DNA of 64,000 bases from Pseudonocardia sp. TRM90224. Its GTDB lineage: Bacteria > Actinomycetota > Actinomycetes > Mycobacteriales > Pseudonocardiaceae. Below are positions 40,269-49,875 of the stretch, piece after piece. Made by a program: the position numbers and the translations under genes. Position 1 is the first letter of the stretch; each line of letters begins with the position of its first letter. Below the pieces are notes generated by a model, which was not told the DNA's origin, did no database searches, and saw nothing but the letters and a program-made list of their open reading frames with translations. The stretch covers positions 744,001-808,000 of the forward strand of contig NZ_JAJGSX010000003.1 of assembly GCF_021245725.1 (NCBI RefSeq), read 5' to 3'.

Positions 40269-40961
40269 TCAGCGGGCCATGTGGGCTTCGACGCCGTCGA
40301 GGATGCGGTGGAGGCCGAAGTCGAGGGCGTTGTCCTGGCCGCCGCGGGCCGTGGTGTCGGCGAGCGCCGCGGCGAGCGCCGGAAAGCGGTCACCGTGCTC
40401 GCGCATCACGGACGTGAGCCCGTCGCCCATGGCGGCTTCGGGGGTGTCGCCGTCGCGGCTCTGCTCCGCGATCACGCGGACGTGGCCGGCCAGCACGGCG
40501 ACGCTGTCGAGGCGTTCCGCCCCGGTGAGCCCGGTGGTGGTGAGGGCGGCCAGCGCGCACTCCGTCCAGCCCAGCTCGCGCGGTCCCAGCACACGCTGCC
40601 CGACCGTCGTGACGAGCAGCCACGGGTGGCGGCGGAAGACGGCGAAGAGCGCGTGGGCGAGCTGTTCCAGCTGCCGCCGCCAGCCGGCGGTCACGTCCAG
40701 CTGCGGGGCCTCGCCGATCGCCAGATCGGTCATGATCGCGACGAGCTCGTCCTTGCCGCGGACGTAGCGGTAGAGCGCCATCTTGGTGAACCCGAGCTCG
40801 CCGGCCACCCGCTGCATGGAGACGGCGTCGAGCCCTTCCGCGTCGGCGACGGCGACTGCCGTGATGGCGATGCGCTCGACGCTCATCGCCGGCTTCGGTC
40901 CTCTGGTGGGCCGCGAGCGTCCGCCCCAGAGCGCGTCCGCGATGCCCGTTGCCTCCGTCAC
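40269..40961 (-). CDS. TetR-family transcriptional regulator (TetR_C_1 type)
   Basis: 230 residues. The helix-turn-helix is ERIAITAVAVADAEGLDAVSMQRVAGELGFTKMALYRYVRGKDELV, followed by a helical ligand domain of the TetR(C)-1 type (GWRRQLEQLAHALFAVFRRHPWLLVTTVGQR, GFGLHRILDGVEA-like end DFGLHRILDGVEAHMAR). GTG 40961 includes the usual basic N-terminal arm (GRSRPTRGPKPAM). It is divergent from a flavin monooxygenase gene and probably represses it through the inverted repeats at 40962-40997. Confidence 0.9.
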   Translation of the reverse strand: MTEATGIADALWGGRSRPTRGPKPAMSVERIAITAVAVADAEGLDAVSMQRVAGELGFTKMALYRYVRGKDELVAIMTDLAIGEAPQLDVTAGWRRQLEQLAHALFAVFRRHPWLLVTTVGQRVLGPRELGWTECALAALTTTGLTGAERLDSVAVLAGHVRVIAEQSRDGDTPEAAMGDGLTSVMREHGDRFPALAAALADTTARGGQDNALDFGLHRILDGVEAHMAR

Positions 40962-40995
40962 GGAACTGTGTCTACCATACACGCAACAGTTTCCG
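40949..40995 (+). promoter_or_regulatory. Promoter and operator of the flavin monooxygenase gene
   Basis: TTGCCT (40949-40954) and TACCAT (40973-40978) form a -35/-10 pair with 18-bp spacing reading toward 41020. GTGTctaccatACAC (40968-40982) is an inverted repeat over the -10 box, and a wider imperfect one, GGAACTGT/ACAGTTTCC, brackets it. A TetR repressor bound here would cover the promoter. Confidence 0.5.
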
Positions 40996-41019
40996 GCGGA
41001 CACAGAAGGGGGTTCGAAC

Positions 41020-42204
41020 ATGCGCCGTCCGAACGTCTTGATCTCCGGGGCGAGCGTCGCCGGCCCGGCGCTGGCCTGCTTCCTCGCGCGGGCGGGCTTC
41101 GCGGTGACGGTCGTCGAGATCGCGCCGGCGCTGCGGGCCGGCGGCTACGCGGTCGACTTCCGCGGCCCGACGCACCTCGCTGCGCTGGAGCACCTCGGCG
41201 TTGTGGACGAGCTGCGGGCGCTGCAGACCGGCGGCAGCCCGATCCGCGTCGTCGACGAACACGACCGCACGCTCCTGCTGCTGCCCGGTGAGGTCGGCGG
41301 CGGGGAGATCGAGGTGCGCCGCGCCGATCTCACGAGGGTGCTGCAGGAGCGCAGCCGGGACGACGTCGAGTACGTCTTCGGCGACACGGTCGTTGCGCTC
41401 GACGAGACCGGCAGCGGCGTCGACGTGACGTTCGACCGCGGCGAACCCCGCACCTTCGACCTCGTGATCGGCGCCGACGGCATGCATTCCGCCGTGCGCC
41501 GGCTGGCGTTCCCGGCGGAGGCGCAGGAGGTCACCCACCTCGGCTACTACGTTGCGGGATGGGATGTCCCCAACGTCTTCGGCGCCGGTGCCGAGGCGTT
41601 GATGTACAACGTCCCCGGGCGGATGGCCGCGCTCGGCGGCGACCCCCGCGAGCCGGGACGGGCGGACGCGCTGGTCGTCTTCGCGTCGAAGCGGCTGGAG
41701 TACGACCGGCACGACGACGAACAGCAGAAGCGGATCATCGCCAGCACCTACGCCGAGGTCGGCTGGAAGGTGCCCGCCTTGCTGGAGCACCTCGACGAGG
41801 CGTCCGACCTCTACTTCGACTCGATCAGCAGGGTGGACGTCGACCACTGGTCGAGCGGCCGGATCGGGCTGATCGGGGACGCGGCGTGCGGCGCGACGGT
41901 CGGCGGGATGGGCACCGGCACCGCCGTCGTCTCGGCGTACGTGCTGGCCGGCGAGCTCGCGGCCGCAAGGGGCGACCACCGCGGCGCCTTCGAGCGGTAC
42001 GAGCGCACCGTTCGCGGCTACGCCCGCGAATGCCAGAAGGGCGGCAAGAGCACGGCGTCGCTCCTCGCCCCGCGCACCCGCCTCGGCATCACCCTGCGCA
42101 ACCGCCTGCTGAACGTGCCGCTCCTGATGGCGGCGATGATCAAGGAAGGGCACCGGGTCAGCAGCACGATCGACCTACCGGACTACGACCTCGCCACCAC
42201 CTGA
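41020..42204 (+). CDS. FAD-dependent monooxygenase (PHBH-like)
   Basis: 394 residues. NVLISGASVAGPALACFLARAGFAVTVVE is the FAD-binding motif, LVIGADGMHSAVRR the DG motif and RIGLIGDAACGATVGGMGTGTAVVSAYVLAGEL the GD motif. This is the group of flavin monooxygenases that includes tetracycline-inactivating TetX-like proteins and many uncharacterised hydroxylases, without the thioredoxin-like C-terminus of the enzyme at 32626-34107. The TetR/monooxygenase pairing fits inducible detoxification of an aromatic compound. ATG 41020. Confidence 0.88.
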   Translation: MRRPNVLISGASVAGPALACFLARAGFAVTVVEIAPALRAGGYAVDFRGPTHLAALEHLGVVDELRALQTGGSPIRVVDEHDRTLLLLPGEVGGGEIEVRRADLTRVLQERSRDDVEYVFGDTVVALDETGSGVDVTFDRGEPRTFDLVIGADGMHSAVRRLAFPAEAQEVTHLGYYVAGWDVPNVFGAGAEALMYNVPGRMAALGGDPREPGRADALVVFASKRLEYDRHDDEQQKRIIASTYAEVGWKVPALLEHLDEASDLYFDSISRVDVDHWSSGRIGLIGDAACGATVGGMGTGTAVVSAYVLAGELAAARGDHRGAFERYERTVRGYARECQKGGKSTASLLAPRTRLGITLRNRLLNVPLLMAAMIKEGHRVSSTIDLPDYDLATT

Positions 42205-42207
42205 CCG

Positions 42208-42275
42208 AACTTCCCCACCGTTTTGCCAACCTGCACACCCAAACGGCGTGCAGATAGGCAAAACGGTGGGGAGAT
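42208..42275. repeat. Family C inverted repeat, copy 3 (likely bidirectional terminator)
   Basis: TCCCCACCGTTTTGCC (42212-42227) pairs perfectly with GGCAAAACGGTGGGGA (42257-42272), with TGCAC/GTGCA pairing inside. It fills the gap between the convergent stops of the monooxygenase gene (42204) and moaD (42282). Confidence 0.83.
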
Positions 42276-42281
42276 TTGGGG

Positions 42282-42551
42282 TCAGCCGCCGGCGAACGGG
42301 GGCAGGACGTCGACGGTCGCGGCGTGGGGGAGCACGGTCGTGCGGTCGCGGACGGCGACCTCGTCGAGGAGGAAGCTGCAGCGCTGCAGCACCCGCGCGA
42401 ACGCGGGCTCGTGCCGGGCGCGCAGGGCGTCGAGCAGGTCGTCGACCGTGCTCTCCGCGGCCAGCTCGACCGGTTCGCTCTCGACACCCGCGGCGGCGCG
42501 GGCCGCGGCGAAGTACCGGACGGTCACGAGCGTGGTCGTGGTGGTGCTCAT
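42282..42551 (-). CDS. moaD: Molybdopterin synthase small subunit MoaD / ThiS-family sulfur carrier
   Basis: 89 residues with a ubiquitin-like fold (VTVRYFAAARAAAGVE, TVDDLLDALRA, VLPPFAGG). The C-terminal Gly-Gly is the site that is turned into a thiocarboxylate to donate sulfur to cyclic pyranopterin. It lies 13 bases downstream of moaA on the same strand, so cofactor synthesis is the likely role. MoaE, MoaC and MoeB are not in the window. Confidence 0.9.
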   Translation of the reverse strand: MSTTTTTLVTVRYFAAARAAAGVESEPVELAAESTVDDLLDALRARHEPAFARVLQRCSFLLDEVAVRDRTTVLPHAATVDVLPPFAGG

Positions 42552-42564
42552 GCGTTCATCGTCC

Positions 42565-43626
42565 TCATCCGCCGATGGCGCTCATCGGACGGTCGGGTTG
42601 CAGGAAGCCGGGGTCGTCGATGCCGTGGCCGGCGAGCTTCGCCCACATGGCCTGCCGCCACGCGTCGGCGATCGCGCCGTCGTCGGCCCCGTCGCGCAGC
42701 ATGGCGCGCAGGTCGGTCTCCGTCCGCGCGAAGAGGCACGAGCGGATCTGTCCGTCGGCGGTGAGCCGCGTGCGGTCGCAAGCGCCGCAGAACGGGCGCG
42801 TGACCGAGGCGATGACACCGACGACCGACGGCCCGCCGTCGACGACCCAGCGCTCGGCGGGCGCGCCGCCGCGCTCGGTCGGGTCGGGCGTGAGCGTGAA
42901 CTCCCGCTGCAGCGACTGCATGATCTCGCCGGCCGTGATCATCTCCGAGCGTTCCCAGCCGTGCTGTGCGTCGAGCGGCATCTGCTCGATGAACCGCAGC
43001 TCGTAGCGGTTCTCGACGGCGAAGCGCAGCAGGTCGGCCGCCTCGTCGTCGTTCACGCCGCGCAGCAGCACACTGTTGATCTTGACGGGGTCCAGTCCGG
43101 CCTCGCGGGCCGCGGCCAGGCCGTCGAGCACGTCGGAGAGCCGGTCGCGGCGGGTGATGGTGGCGAACCGCTCCGGGCGCAGCGTGTCCATCGAGACGTT
43201 GAGCCGGTTCACCCCCGCCTCAGCGAGGGATGCCGCCCGGCGGGCGAGCCCGATGCCGTTGGTGGTGAGCGAGATGTCGGGGCGAGGTTCCAGCGCAGCC
43301 GAGGCGGCGACGAGGCCCTCGAGGCCCCTGCGCAGCAGCGGCTCGCCGCCGGTGAACCGCAGCTCCGTGATGCCGAGGTCGCGGACCGCGATCCGGATCA
43401 GCCGCATCAGCTCGTCGTCGGTGAGCTGCTCGTCGCGGGGCATCCAGTCGAGGCCCTCTGCCGGCATGCAGTACGTGCAGCGCAGGTTGCAGCGGTCGGT
43501 CAGCGATACGCGCAGGTCGGTTGCGACCCGTCCGAACGAGTCGACGAGTCGGGGGTCGGCCGGGCGGGCGGGGTCGGTGGTGGCGCCCCGCCGCACAGCG
43601 GGAAGACCGAGCTCGGTAGCCGTCAC
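42565..43626 (-). CDS. moaA: GTP 3',8-cyclase MoaA
   Basis: 353 residues, a radical SAM enzyme. The first [4Fe-4S] cluster is bound by CNLRCTYC, SAM by FTGGEPLLR, and the second cluster by the C-terminal cysteines in FCGACDRTRL and IRSCLF. The protein ends in Gly-Gly, which is required for activity. It rearranges GTP in the first step of molybdenum cofactor synthesis. GTG 43626 starts just before the conserved N-terminal part. It forms an operon with moaD. Confidence 0.96.
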   Translation of the reverse strand: MTATELGLPAVRRGATTDPARPADPRLVDSFGRVATDLRVSLTDRCNLRCTYCMPAEGLDWMPRDEQLTDDELMRLIRIAVRDLGITELRFTGGEPLLRRGLEGLVAASAALEPRPDISLTTNGIGLARRAASLAEAGVNRLNVSMDTLRPERFATITRRDRLSDVLDGLAAAREAGLDPVKINSVLLRGVNDDEAADLLRFAVENRYELRFIEQMPLDAQHGWERSEMITAGEIMQSLQREFTLTPDPTERGGAPAERWVVDGGPSVVGVIASVTRPFCGACDRTRLTADGQIRSCLFARTETDLRAMLRDGADDGAIADAWRQAMWAKLAGHGIDDPGFLQPDRPMSAIGG

Positions 43627-43785
43627 ATCACGAGCGTAACCGCCGTCGACGATCTCCAACCCGGGCCGGGAACTGCGGAAATCCGCAGGTCCGCATCCGC
43701 GGCGAAGATCGGGGCAACCCGCCGCAGCTGCAGTGGGGCCGCCCTGGCCGAGCTGCCCGAAAGGCGAGTCGTGTTCCATTCGCCC

Positions 43786-44124
43786 ATGGACCCGGTTCTC
43801 GACGGCAAGATCTTCGCGGGCGTCTCGAACACCGCCGACGGCGATGTCGGTGCGGCCACGCGATTCCACTACCACCAGGACGGCGCCACCATCTGGGCCG
43901 AGTACGCCGGCGGCGCGGTCGCCCGCGGATACCTGGTCGGGACCAGGTTCGGCGCCGAGCTGACCTTTCGATACGTCCACATCGACACGGCCGGCGAGAC
44001 GGCGAGCGGGCGTTGTGTCTCGCAGATCGTCGAGCGCGCCGACGGCAACCTGGAGATGCACGAGACGTGGGCGTGGGAGTCCCGAGAAGGCTCCGGGGTG
44101 AGCGTGGTCGCTGAGGTCACGTGA
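43786..44124 (+). CDS. Small conserved-looking beta-barrel protein, unknown function
   Basis: 112 residues starting MDPVLDGKIFAGVSNTADGDVGAATRFHYHQDGATIWAEYAGG. It consists of alternating beta strands (RGYLVGTRFGAELTFRYVHID, GRCVSQIVERADGNLEMHETWAWES) with no cysteine cluster or helix-rich part, suggesting a closed beta-barrel. Similar short proteins in databases are sometimes mislabelled as acetylglutamate synthase; no catalytic motif supports that. ATG 43786 is chosen; GTG 43771 with AAGGCGAG just upstream is an alternative. It stands alone between moaA and the mod operon. Confidence 0.6.
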   Translation: MDPVLDGKIFAGVSNTADGDVGAATRFHYHQDGATIWAEYAGGAVARGYLVGTRFGAELTFRYVHIDTAGETASGRCVSQIVERADGNLEMHETWAWESREGSGVSVVAEVT

Positions 44125-44163
44125 GCTGGTCAAAATTGCAATCGCGGACTTAGGATCCGCGTT

Positions 44164-44568
44164 GTGCCGCATTTCAGGATTTCCGACGCAGCGCGGTTGC
44201 TCGGCGTCAGCGACGACACCGTCCGGCGCTGGGTGGACGCCGGCACGCTGCCTGTGACGAACGACGCATCCAACCGCAAGGTCATCGACGGCGCCGCGCT
44301 CGCCGCGTTCGCGCGCGAGCACGCCAGCTCCGCGCCCGACCCGTCCGACGTGCAGCGCTCCGCGCGCAACCGGCTGGTCGGGCTGGTGACGTCAGTCGTC
44401 ACGGACAAGGTGATGGCGCAGGTCGAGATGCAGTGCGGCCCACATCGTGTCGTCTCGCTGATGTCGACGGAGGCGGTGCACGAGCTGGGCCTCGAACCCG
44501 GCGTGCTGGCCGTCGCCGTGATCAAGTCCACCACCGTCGTGGTGGAGACCCCCGGGGGAGCCTCGTGA
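44164..44568 (+). CDS. Molybdate-responsive HTH-Mop regulator of the mod operon
   Basis: 134 residues. Residues 1-55 are an excisionase/MerR-like helix-turn-helix ([45 protein letters not shown]). Residues 68-134 form a Mop/TOBE domain that binds molybdate ([63 protein letters not shown]). It thus does the job of ModE with a different DNA-binding fold. GTG 44164 has AGGA a few bases upstream. It is the first gene of the operon, its stop overlapping modA (GTGA), so self-control is likely. Confidence 0.88.
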   Translation: MPHFRISDAARLLGVSDDTVRRWVDAGTLPVTNDASNRKVIDGAALAAFAREHASSAPDPSDVQRSARNRLVGLVTSVVTDKVMAQVEMQCGPHRVVSLMSTEAVHELGLEPGVLAVAVIKSTTVVVETPGGAS

Positions 44569-45323
44569 AGGTCCGCGCTCTCATCGCCGGCGCCTTGTTG
44601 CTGACCGCGGGTTGCGCGAGCGCTCCTCCAGCGACCTCCCAGCCCGACCCGCGGACGGTCACCGTCTTCGCGGCCGCGTCGCTGAAGGACACCTTCACCG
44701 AGCTCGGCAAGCGGTTCGAGACGGACCACCCCGGCGTCACGGTGACGTTCAACTTCGCCGGTTCCTCCGACCTCGCCCAGCAGATCGTCAACGGCGCCCC
44801 GGCCGACGTGTTCGCCGCCGCCAGCGACGCCACCATGAAGACGGTCACCGACGCCTCGCTGACCACCGCCGCGCCGACGATCTTCGCGACGAACGTGCTG
44901 CAGATCGCCACCGTGCCCGGCAACCCGAAGGGCATCGCGGCGTTCGCCGACCTGGCGAAGCCGGGCCTGAAGGTCGTCGTCTGCGCGCCGCAGGTGCCCT
45001 GCGGCGCGGCCGCCGAGAAGATCGAGAAAGCGACCGGCGTGACGCTCACCCCGGTCAGCGAGGAGCCGGACGTCAAGTCGACGCTCGGCAAGGTGGCCTC
45101 CGGCGACGCCGACGCCGGGCTCGTCTACGTCACCGACGTCGCCGCGGCCAAGGACACCGTGCAGGGCGTCCCGTTCCCCGACGCGGCGCAGGCGACCACC
45201 AACTACCCGATCGCGGTGGTGAAGAACGCGCCGCAGGCCGAGCTCGCGGCGTCGTTCCAGCAGCTCGTGACCGGCGAGGACGGGAAGAAGGTCTTGGGGG
45301 CGGCCGGTTTCGGGACGACGTGA
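44565..45323 (+). CDS. modA: Molybdate ABC transporter substrate-binding lipoprotein ModA
   Basis: 252 residues. The lipobox LLTAGC near residue 17 marks export and lipid attachment. The binding-protein fold starts with [21 protein letters not shown], the ModA hallmark, and has [26 protein letters not shown], where serine residues contact the oxyanion. GTG 44565 has GGGGGAG upstream. Its stop overlaps modB (GTGA). It captures molybdate outside the membrane. Confidence 0.96.
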   Translation: MKVRALIAGALLLTAGCASAPPATSQPDPRTVTVFAAASLKDTFTELGKRFETDHPGVTVTFNFAGSSDLAQQIVNGAPADVFAAASDATMKTVTDASLTTAAPTIFATNVLQIATVPGNPKGIAAFADLAKPGLKVVVCAPQVPCGAAAEKIEKATGVTLTPVSEEPDVKSTLGKVASGDADAGLVYVTDVAAAKDTVQGVPFPDAAQATTNYPIAVVKNAPQAELAASFQQLVTGEDGKKVLGAAGFGTT

Positions 45324-46135
45324 CGCGCAGCAGGTCGCACACGCACGAGACGGGCGTAGCGCTCCCCGCGCTGCTCTGGGTGCCGGCGGGGTTCGCGTTC
45401 GCGCTGATCGCGCTGCCCGTCGTCGGCCTGGCCGTCCGGGCCGACTGGCTGCGGCTGCCCGAACTGCTGCTCAGCACATCGGCGCTGGACGCGCTGCGGC
45501 TCTCGCTGGAGACCGCGGCCATCTCGACCACGCTGTGCATCCTGCTCGGTGGGCCGCTCGCGACGGTGCTGGCCCGCGGCCGGCTCGGCGGGCTGCGGCT
45601 GCTGCGCTCGGTCGTGCTGCTGCCGCTCGTGCTCCCGCCCGTCGTCGGTGGGCTCGCGCTGCTGTTCCTGCTCGGCCGTACCGGGCTGCTCGGCCGTGGC
45701 ATCGACGTGTGGTTCGGCGTGACCATCCCGTTCACGACGGCGGCGGTCGTGCTCGCGCAGACGTTCGTCGCGCTGCCGTTCCTCGTGGTGAGCATGGAAG
45801 GCGCGCTGCGCACCGCGGGGCAGCGGTACGAGGCGGTCGCGGCGACGCTCGGCGCATCGCCGTCCTACGCCTTCCGCAGGGTCACGGTGCCGCTCGTGCT
45901 GCCGGGGTTGGCGTCCGGTGCGGTGCTCGCGTTCGCGCGTTGCCTCGGCGAGTTCGGGGCGACGATCGCGTTCGCCGGCAGCCTGCAGGGCACCACACGG
46001 ACGCTGCCGCTGCTGGTCTACCTGGAGCGGGAGAGCGACGTCGACGCCGCTGTCGCGCTCTCGTTGCTGCTGGTCGTCGTCGCGGTCGTGGTGATCGCGG
46101 TGGCGCGGCCGCGGGGTGTGGAGGGGCTGCGATGA
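45320..46135 (+). CDS. modB: Molybdate ABC transporter permease ModB
   Basis: 271 residues with about six membrane helices. The cytoplasmic EAA loop reads [46 protein letters not shown], the typical ModB form. It forms the membrane channel with ModC as motor. GTG 45320 overlaps the modA stop, and its own stop overlaps modC (ATGA). Confidence 0.95.
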   Translation: MTRSRSHTHETGVALPALLWVPAGFAFALIALPVVGLAVRADWLRLPELLLSTSALDALRLSLETAAISTTLCILLGGPLATVLARGRLGGLRLLRSVVLLPLVLPPVVGGLALLFLLGRTGLLGRGIDVWFGVTIPFTTAAVVLAQTFVALPFLVVSMEGALRTAGQRYEAVAATLGASPSYAFRRVTVPLVLPGLASGAVLAFARCLGEFGATIAFAGSLQGTTRTLPLLVYLERESDVDAAVALSLLLVVVAVVVIAVARPRGVEGLR

Positions 46136-47214
46136 GCGGTCTCGCGGCGCGGATCGTCGTGCGCAGGCCGTCGTTCACGCTCGAGGTCGACGTGGCGGCG
46201 CAGCCCGGGGAGGTGCTCGCCGTGCTCGGGCCGAACGGCGCCGGCAAGTCGACGCTGCTCGGCGTGCTCGCCGGGCTGCTGCGGCCCGACGACGGCACGG
46301 TCCGCCTGGGCGACCGCATCGTCACCGGCGACGGCGTGCACGTGCCGCCGCACCGGCGCGGGGTCGGGCTGCTCGCCCAGCAGGCCATGCTGTTCCCGCA
46401 CCTCACGGCGCTGGCGAACGTCGCATTCGGCCCGCGGGCGCAGGGCGTCGCCCGGCAGGAGGCCGAGGAGCGGGCCCGCGAGCTGCTCGCCGCGGTCGAC
46501 GTCGCCGAGCTCGCCGACCGCAGGCCCGCGCAGATGTCGGGTGGCCAGCAGCAGCGGGTGGCGCTCGCCCGCGCGCTCGCCCCGGGTCCGGAGCTGCTGC
46601 TGCTCGACGAGCCGCTCGCCGCGCTCGACGTCGACTCGGCGCCCGCGATGCGTTCCCTGCTGCGGCGGGTGGTGAAGGACCGCAAGCAGACGGCGGTGCT
46701 GGTGACGCACTCGGCGCTGGACGCGCTGGTGCTGGCCGACAGGGTGGTGGTGCTGACCGGCGGATCCGTCGTCGAGTCGGGGCCGGCGCGTGAGGTGCTC
46801 GCGCGGCCGCGCAGCCCGTTCACCGCGCGGATCGCCGGGCTCGACCTCGTGCCCGGTGAGGCCTGCGCCGACGGCCTGCGCACGGCCGACGGGCTGGTCG
46901 TCGCCGGGCTCTCCGCCGGGCTGCGGGATGGCGAGTCCGCCGTCGCGGTGTTCCCGCCGTCCGCGGTGGCCGTCTACAACAGCCGCCCCGAGGGCAGCCC
47001 GCGCAACGTGGTGCCCGTCCGGCTCGCGGCGATCGAGCCGCACGGCGACGTCGTGCGGCTGCGCGCCGCGGCGGTCGCCGGCGGGCCGGCCTGGGTCGAC
47101 GGGCTCGCTGCCGACGTCACCCCGGCCGCCGTCGCCGATCTCGGCGCCGAGCCGGGCGTCGAGCTCTGGTTCGCGGTGAAGGCCACCGAGGTGCAGGTGC
47201 ACGCCGCGGGCTGA
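46132..47214 (+). CDS. modC: Molybdate ABC transporter ATP-binding protein ModC
   Basis: 360 residues. Walker A is GPNGAGKST, the signature [16 protein letters not shown], Walker [13 protein letters not shown] and the switch histidine is in LVTHSALDA. The C-terminal 100 residues hold a TOBE/Mop domain ([23 protein letters not shown]) that can bind molybdate and inhibit transport. Last gene of the four-gene mod operon. A family C inverted repeat starts immediately after the stop and probably ends the transcript. Confidence 0.95.
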   Translation: MSGLAARIVVRRPSFTLEVDVAAQPGEVLAVLGPNGAGKSTLLGVLAGLLRPDDGTVRLGDRIVTGDGVHVPPHRRGVGLLAQQAMLFPHLTALANVAFGPRAQGVARQEAEERARELLAAVDVAELADRRPAQMSGGQQQRVALARALAPGPELLLLDEPLAALDVDSAPAMRSLLRRVVKDRKQTAVLVTHSALDALVLADRVVVLTGGSVVESGPAREVLARPRSPFTARIAGLDLVPGEACADGLRTADGLVVAGLSAGLRDGESAVAVFPPSAVAVYNSRPEGSPRNVVPVRLAAIEPHGDVVRLRAAAVAGGPAWVDGLAADVTPAAVADLGAEPGVELWFAVKATEVQVHAAG

Positions 47215-47282
47215 AGTTCCCCACCGTTTTGCCAACCTGCACGGGCTCCAGCGTGTGCAGGTTGGCAAAACGGTGGGCAGGT
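47215..47282. repeat. Family C inverted repeat, copy 4 (likely modC terminator)
   Basis: Perfect 23-bp arms at 47220-47242 and 47255-47277, with core CCGTTTTGCCAACCTGCAC and a 12-base loop; this is the best-preserved copy. It begins at the modC stop. A smaller hairpin GTTGCCG/CGGCAAC follows at 47285-47309. The next gene is on the same strand, so here only one transcript would be ended. Confidence 0.85.
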
Positions 47283-47383
47283 TCGTTGCCGGTCCGGAGG
47301 GGCGGCAACCCACGGTCACCCCATAGTGCACAGGAGTCACACCAGCCACGATCGTGTCTCTGGTCGCTCCAGTTGCAGATCCG

Positions 47384-47389
47384 TAGCGT
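47384..47389 (+). promoter_or_regulatory. -10 box of a leaderless protease transcript
   Basis: TAGCGT fits TAnnnT and ends 8 bases before GTG 47398. There is no ribosome-binding site, which suggests a leaderless mRNA. No good -35 box is seen. Confidence 0.35.
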
Positions 47390-47397
47390 TGCTACAC

Positions 47398-48558
47398 GTG
47401 ACGTCCCGGCTACTGCGGATCGCCTTGGTGGTGATCACCCTGCAGCTCGTCGTGCTGCTCGCGGGCCAGGGCAGCGCGATGGCCGCTGCGGCGACGGCGA
47501 CGTCCGCCTACGTCGTGCGCACCGACTCCCCCGCGACCGCCGCCGCAGCCGCGAAGGAGCTCGGCATCCACCCGACCACGACCTACGAGCGCGCCTTCGC
47601 CGGCTTCGCCGCGCCGCTGACCGCGAGGCAGCTCTCGCAGCTGCGCGGCCGGTCCGGCGTGGTCGAGGTCGAGGAGGACCGCACGATCAACCCGCTCGGG
47701 CCGAAGAGCGTCCGGCTGAGCGAGGGCGTGCAGGCCGATCCGCGCAACTGGGGCCTCGACCGGATCGACCAGCGCAACCTCCCGCTCGACAAGTCCTACA
47801 CGGCCAACGCGACCGGCGCCGGCGTGACGATCTTCGTGCTGGACACCGGCGTCGACATCGGGCACCCGCAGTTCGGCGGGCGCGCCAGCACCGCGGTGAA
47901 CACGATCGACGACCTCGCCGGCGACTGCGACGGCCACGGCACGGTCGTCGCCGGCATCGCGGCGTCGCAGGACTACGGGGTGGCCAAGGAGGCGCGGGTC
48001 CGCTCGGTGAAGGTGCTCGACTGCACCGGTGCCGGGACGCTCTCCTCGCTGCTCGCGGGCATCGAGTTCGTCGCGGGCGACATCGCGGGCCCGTCGGTCG
48101 CGGTGATGTCTTGGGCCTACGGGGCGTCCGACCTCCTGCTCACGGCGATCACGCAGCTGATCGGCAAGGGCGTCTTCATCGCCTCCTCGGCCGGCAACAC
48201 CGGCGGCAACGACTGCGGCGCCGCGCCGCGTGCAGCCGACGGCGTGCTCGTGGTCGCCAACTCGCGGATCGACGACAAGCGAAACGAGACGTCCTCGACC
48301 GGTCCGTGCGTCGACATCTACGCGCCGGGAACGAGCATCGTCGCGCCCGTCCCCGGCGGGAAGACGGCCTCCTACACCGGCACGTCGATGGCCGCGCCGT
48401 TCGCCGCGGGCGTCGCCGCGATGTACAAGCAGGTGCACGGCGACGCGTCGAGCCGCACCATCGAGCAGTGGATCATCGACAACGCGACGCCGGGCGTCGT
48501 GATCGGCGGTGACGTGGGCGGCACCCCCAACCGCCTCCTCAACACCGGCGGCCTCTGA
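47398..48558 (+). CDS. Secreted S8 subtilisin-family serine protease
   Basis: 386 residues. A signal peptide ([26 protein letters not shown]) is followed by an I9-type propeptide ([37 protein letters not shown]) and the catalytic domain: Asp in [12 protein letters not shown], His in [13 protein letters not shown], Asn in [10 protein letters not shown] and Ser in [13 protein letters not shown]. Two cysteine pairs may form disulfides. Similar actinobacterial enzymes resemble alkaline serine proteases of the proteinase K type. GTG 47398 lies at the start of the signal peptide. Confidence 0.94.
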   Translation: MTSRLLRIALVVITLQLVVLLAGQGSAMAAAATATSAYVVRTDSPATAAAAAKELGIHPTTTYERAFAGFAAPLTARQLSQLRGRSGVVEVEEDRTINPLGPKSVRLSEGVQADPRNWGLDRIDQRNLPLDKSYTANATGAGVTIFVLDTGVDIGHPQFGGRASTAVNTIDDLAGDCDGHGTVVAGIAASQDYGVAKEARVRSVKVLDCTGAGTLSSLLAGIEFVAGDIAGPSVAVMSWAYGASDLLLTAITQLIGKGVFIASSAGNTGGNDCGAAPRAADGVLVVANSRIDDKRNETSSTGPCVDIYAPGTSIVAPVPGGKTASYTGTSMAAPFAAGVAAMYKQVHGDASSRTIEQWIIDNATPGVVIGGDVGGTPNRLLNTGGL

Positions 48559-48609
48559 CCGCCAAAAGGGCACACCTACCGCGGGCCGTCCGGTGCTTCC
48601 GGTGGCGGT

Positions 48610-49875
48610 TCAGCTGAGCTTGTCGAAGCCCGTGTACGGCACCAGGACGTCCGGGATCTGCACCGACCCGTCGGCCTGCTGCCCCTGCTCCAGGATCGCG
48701 ACGAGGGTGCGGCCGATGGGGAGACCGGAGCCGTTGAGGGTGGCGGCGAAGCCGCGTGCCCCCTCCTTGCTCTTCGTTCGGATGCCGGCCCGGCGGGCCT
48801 GGAACGTGCCGAAGTCGGAGCAGGACGAGATCTCGCGGTACTTCTGCTGCCCCGGCAGCCACACCTCGATGTCGTAGGTGATCTGCGCGGAGAAGCCGAT
48901 GTCGCCGGCCGGCAGCTTGATCACGCGGTACGCGAGCCCGAGCGCCTGCATCGCCGCCTCGGCGTGCCCGAGCAGCACCTCCAGCTCGGCGCGCGACCGC
49001 TCGGCCTCGACCACCCGCACCAGCTCGACCTTCGAGAACTCGTGCAGCCGCACCAGCCCCCGGGTGTCGCGGCCGTACGAGCCGGCCTCGGAGCGGAAGC
49101 ACGGCGTGTGCGCGGTGTAGGCGAGCGGGAGCTCCTCGGTGGCGAGGGTCTCCTTGGCGTGCAGGTTCGTCAGCGGCACCTCGGCCGTCGGGATGAGGTA
49201 CAGCTCGGTCTCGCCGACGCCGGTCTTGAACAGGTCGTGCTCGAACTTCGGCAGCTGGCCCGTGCCGGTCATCGAGACCCTGTTGACGAGCGTCGGCACC
49301 GAGAACTCGGTGTAGCCGTTGTGCTCCGTGTGCAGCTCGAGCAGGAAGCGCGCGATCGCGCGCTCCAGCGCGGCACCCTTTCCCTTGAGCACCGCAAAAC
49401 GGGGCCCGGACAGCTTCGTCGCGCGCGGCAGGTCGAGGATCCCCAACCTTTCGCCCAGGTCGACGTGATCGAGCGGCGCGAAGTCGAACGTGGGCGGCTC
49501 GCCCCACGTGCGCACCAGCTGGGCGTCGTCCTCCGAGGCGCCGTCGGGCAGCTCGTCGAGCGGCAGGTTCGGGATGCCCAGCAGGAGGTCCTGCAGCTCC
49601 GCCTCCAGCGTGCGGTGCTCCTCCTCCGCGGCGGCGACCACGCCCTTCAGCTCGCGCGCCCGCTCCACCAGCTGCGCCCGCTCCTCGGGTGCCGCGCCCT
49701 TGACGGAGGTGGCGACGCGCTTCGACTCGCCGCGCGCATCGTCCCCGCGTTGGATCGCGGAGTTGCGGCTGGAAAGCAGCTTCTCCAGCGCGGTGACGTC
49801 GAGGGAGAAGCCGCGCCGCGCAAGCTTGCGGACGGCATCGGTGGCGGGGTCGAGCAGGACGCGAGGGTCGTGCAT
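48610..49875 (-). CDS. serS: Seryl-tRNA synthetase
   Basis: 421 residues, a class II synthetase. The N-terminal antiparallel coiled-coil arm is residues about 25-105 ([51 protein letters not shown]). Motif 2 is [27 protein letters not shown] and motif 3 [16 protein letters not shown]. It charges tRNA-Ser. ATG 49875 gives the usual N-terminus ([10 protein letters not shown]). It is convergent with the subtilase and divergent from the acyl-CoA synthetase. Confidence 0.98.
   Translation of the reverse strand: MHDPRVLLDPATDAVRKLARRGFSLDVTALEKLLSSRNSAIQRGDDARGESKRVATSVKGAAPEERAQLVERARELKGVVAAAEEEHRTLEAELQDLLLGIPNLPLDELPDGASEDDAQLVRTWGEPPTFDFAPLDHVDLGERLGILDLPRATKLSGPRFAVLKGKGAALERAIARFLLELHTEHNGYTEFSVPTLVNRVSMTGTGQLPKFEHDLFKTGVGETELYLIPTAEVPLTNLHAKETLATEELPLAYTAHTPCFRSEAGSYGRDTRGLVRLHEFSKVELVRVVEAERSRAELEVLLGHAEAAMQALGLAYRVIKLPAGDIGFSAQITYDIEVWLPGQQKYREISSCSDFGTFQARRAGIRTKSKEGARGFAATLNGSGLPIGRTLVAILEQGQQADGSVQIPDVLVPYTGFDKLS

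Noticed and set aside
32626..42204. Secondary-metabolite gene cluster (two flavin monooxygenases and a P450)
   Set aside because: No polyketide synthase, peptide synthetase, terpene synthase or other scaffold gene is present; each oxygenase has its own local regulator or partner.
43627..43785. Molybdenum-cofactor riboswitch upstream of moaA
   Set aside because: I could not find the conserved core or a convincing long-range fold; only GC-rich short stems are present.
48559..48609. Terminator between the subtilase and serS
   Set aside because: Only weak, interrupted pairing (ACCGCC/GGCGGT) is seen, below what I would call a hairpin.
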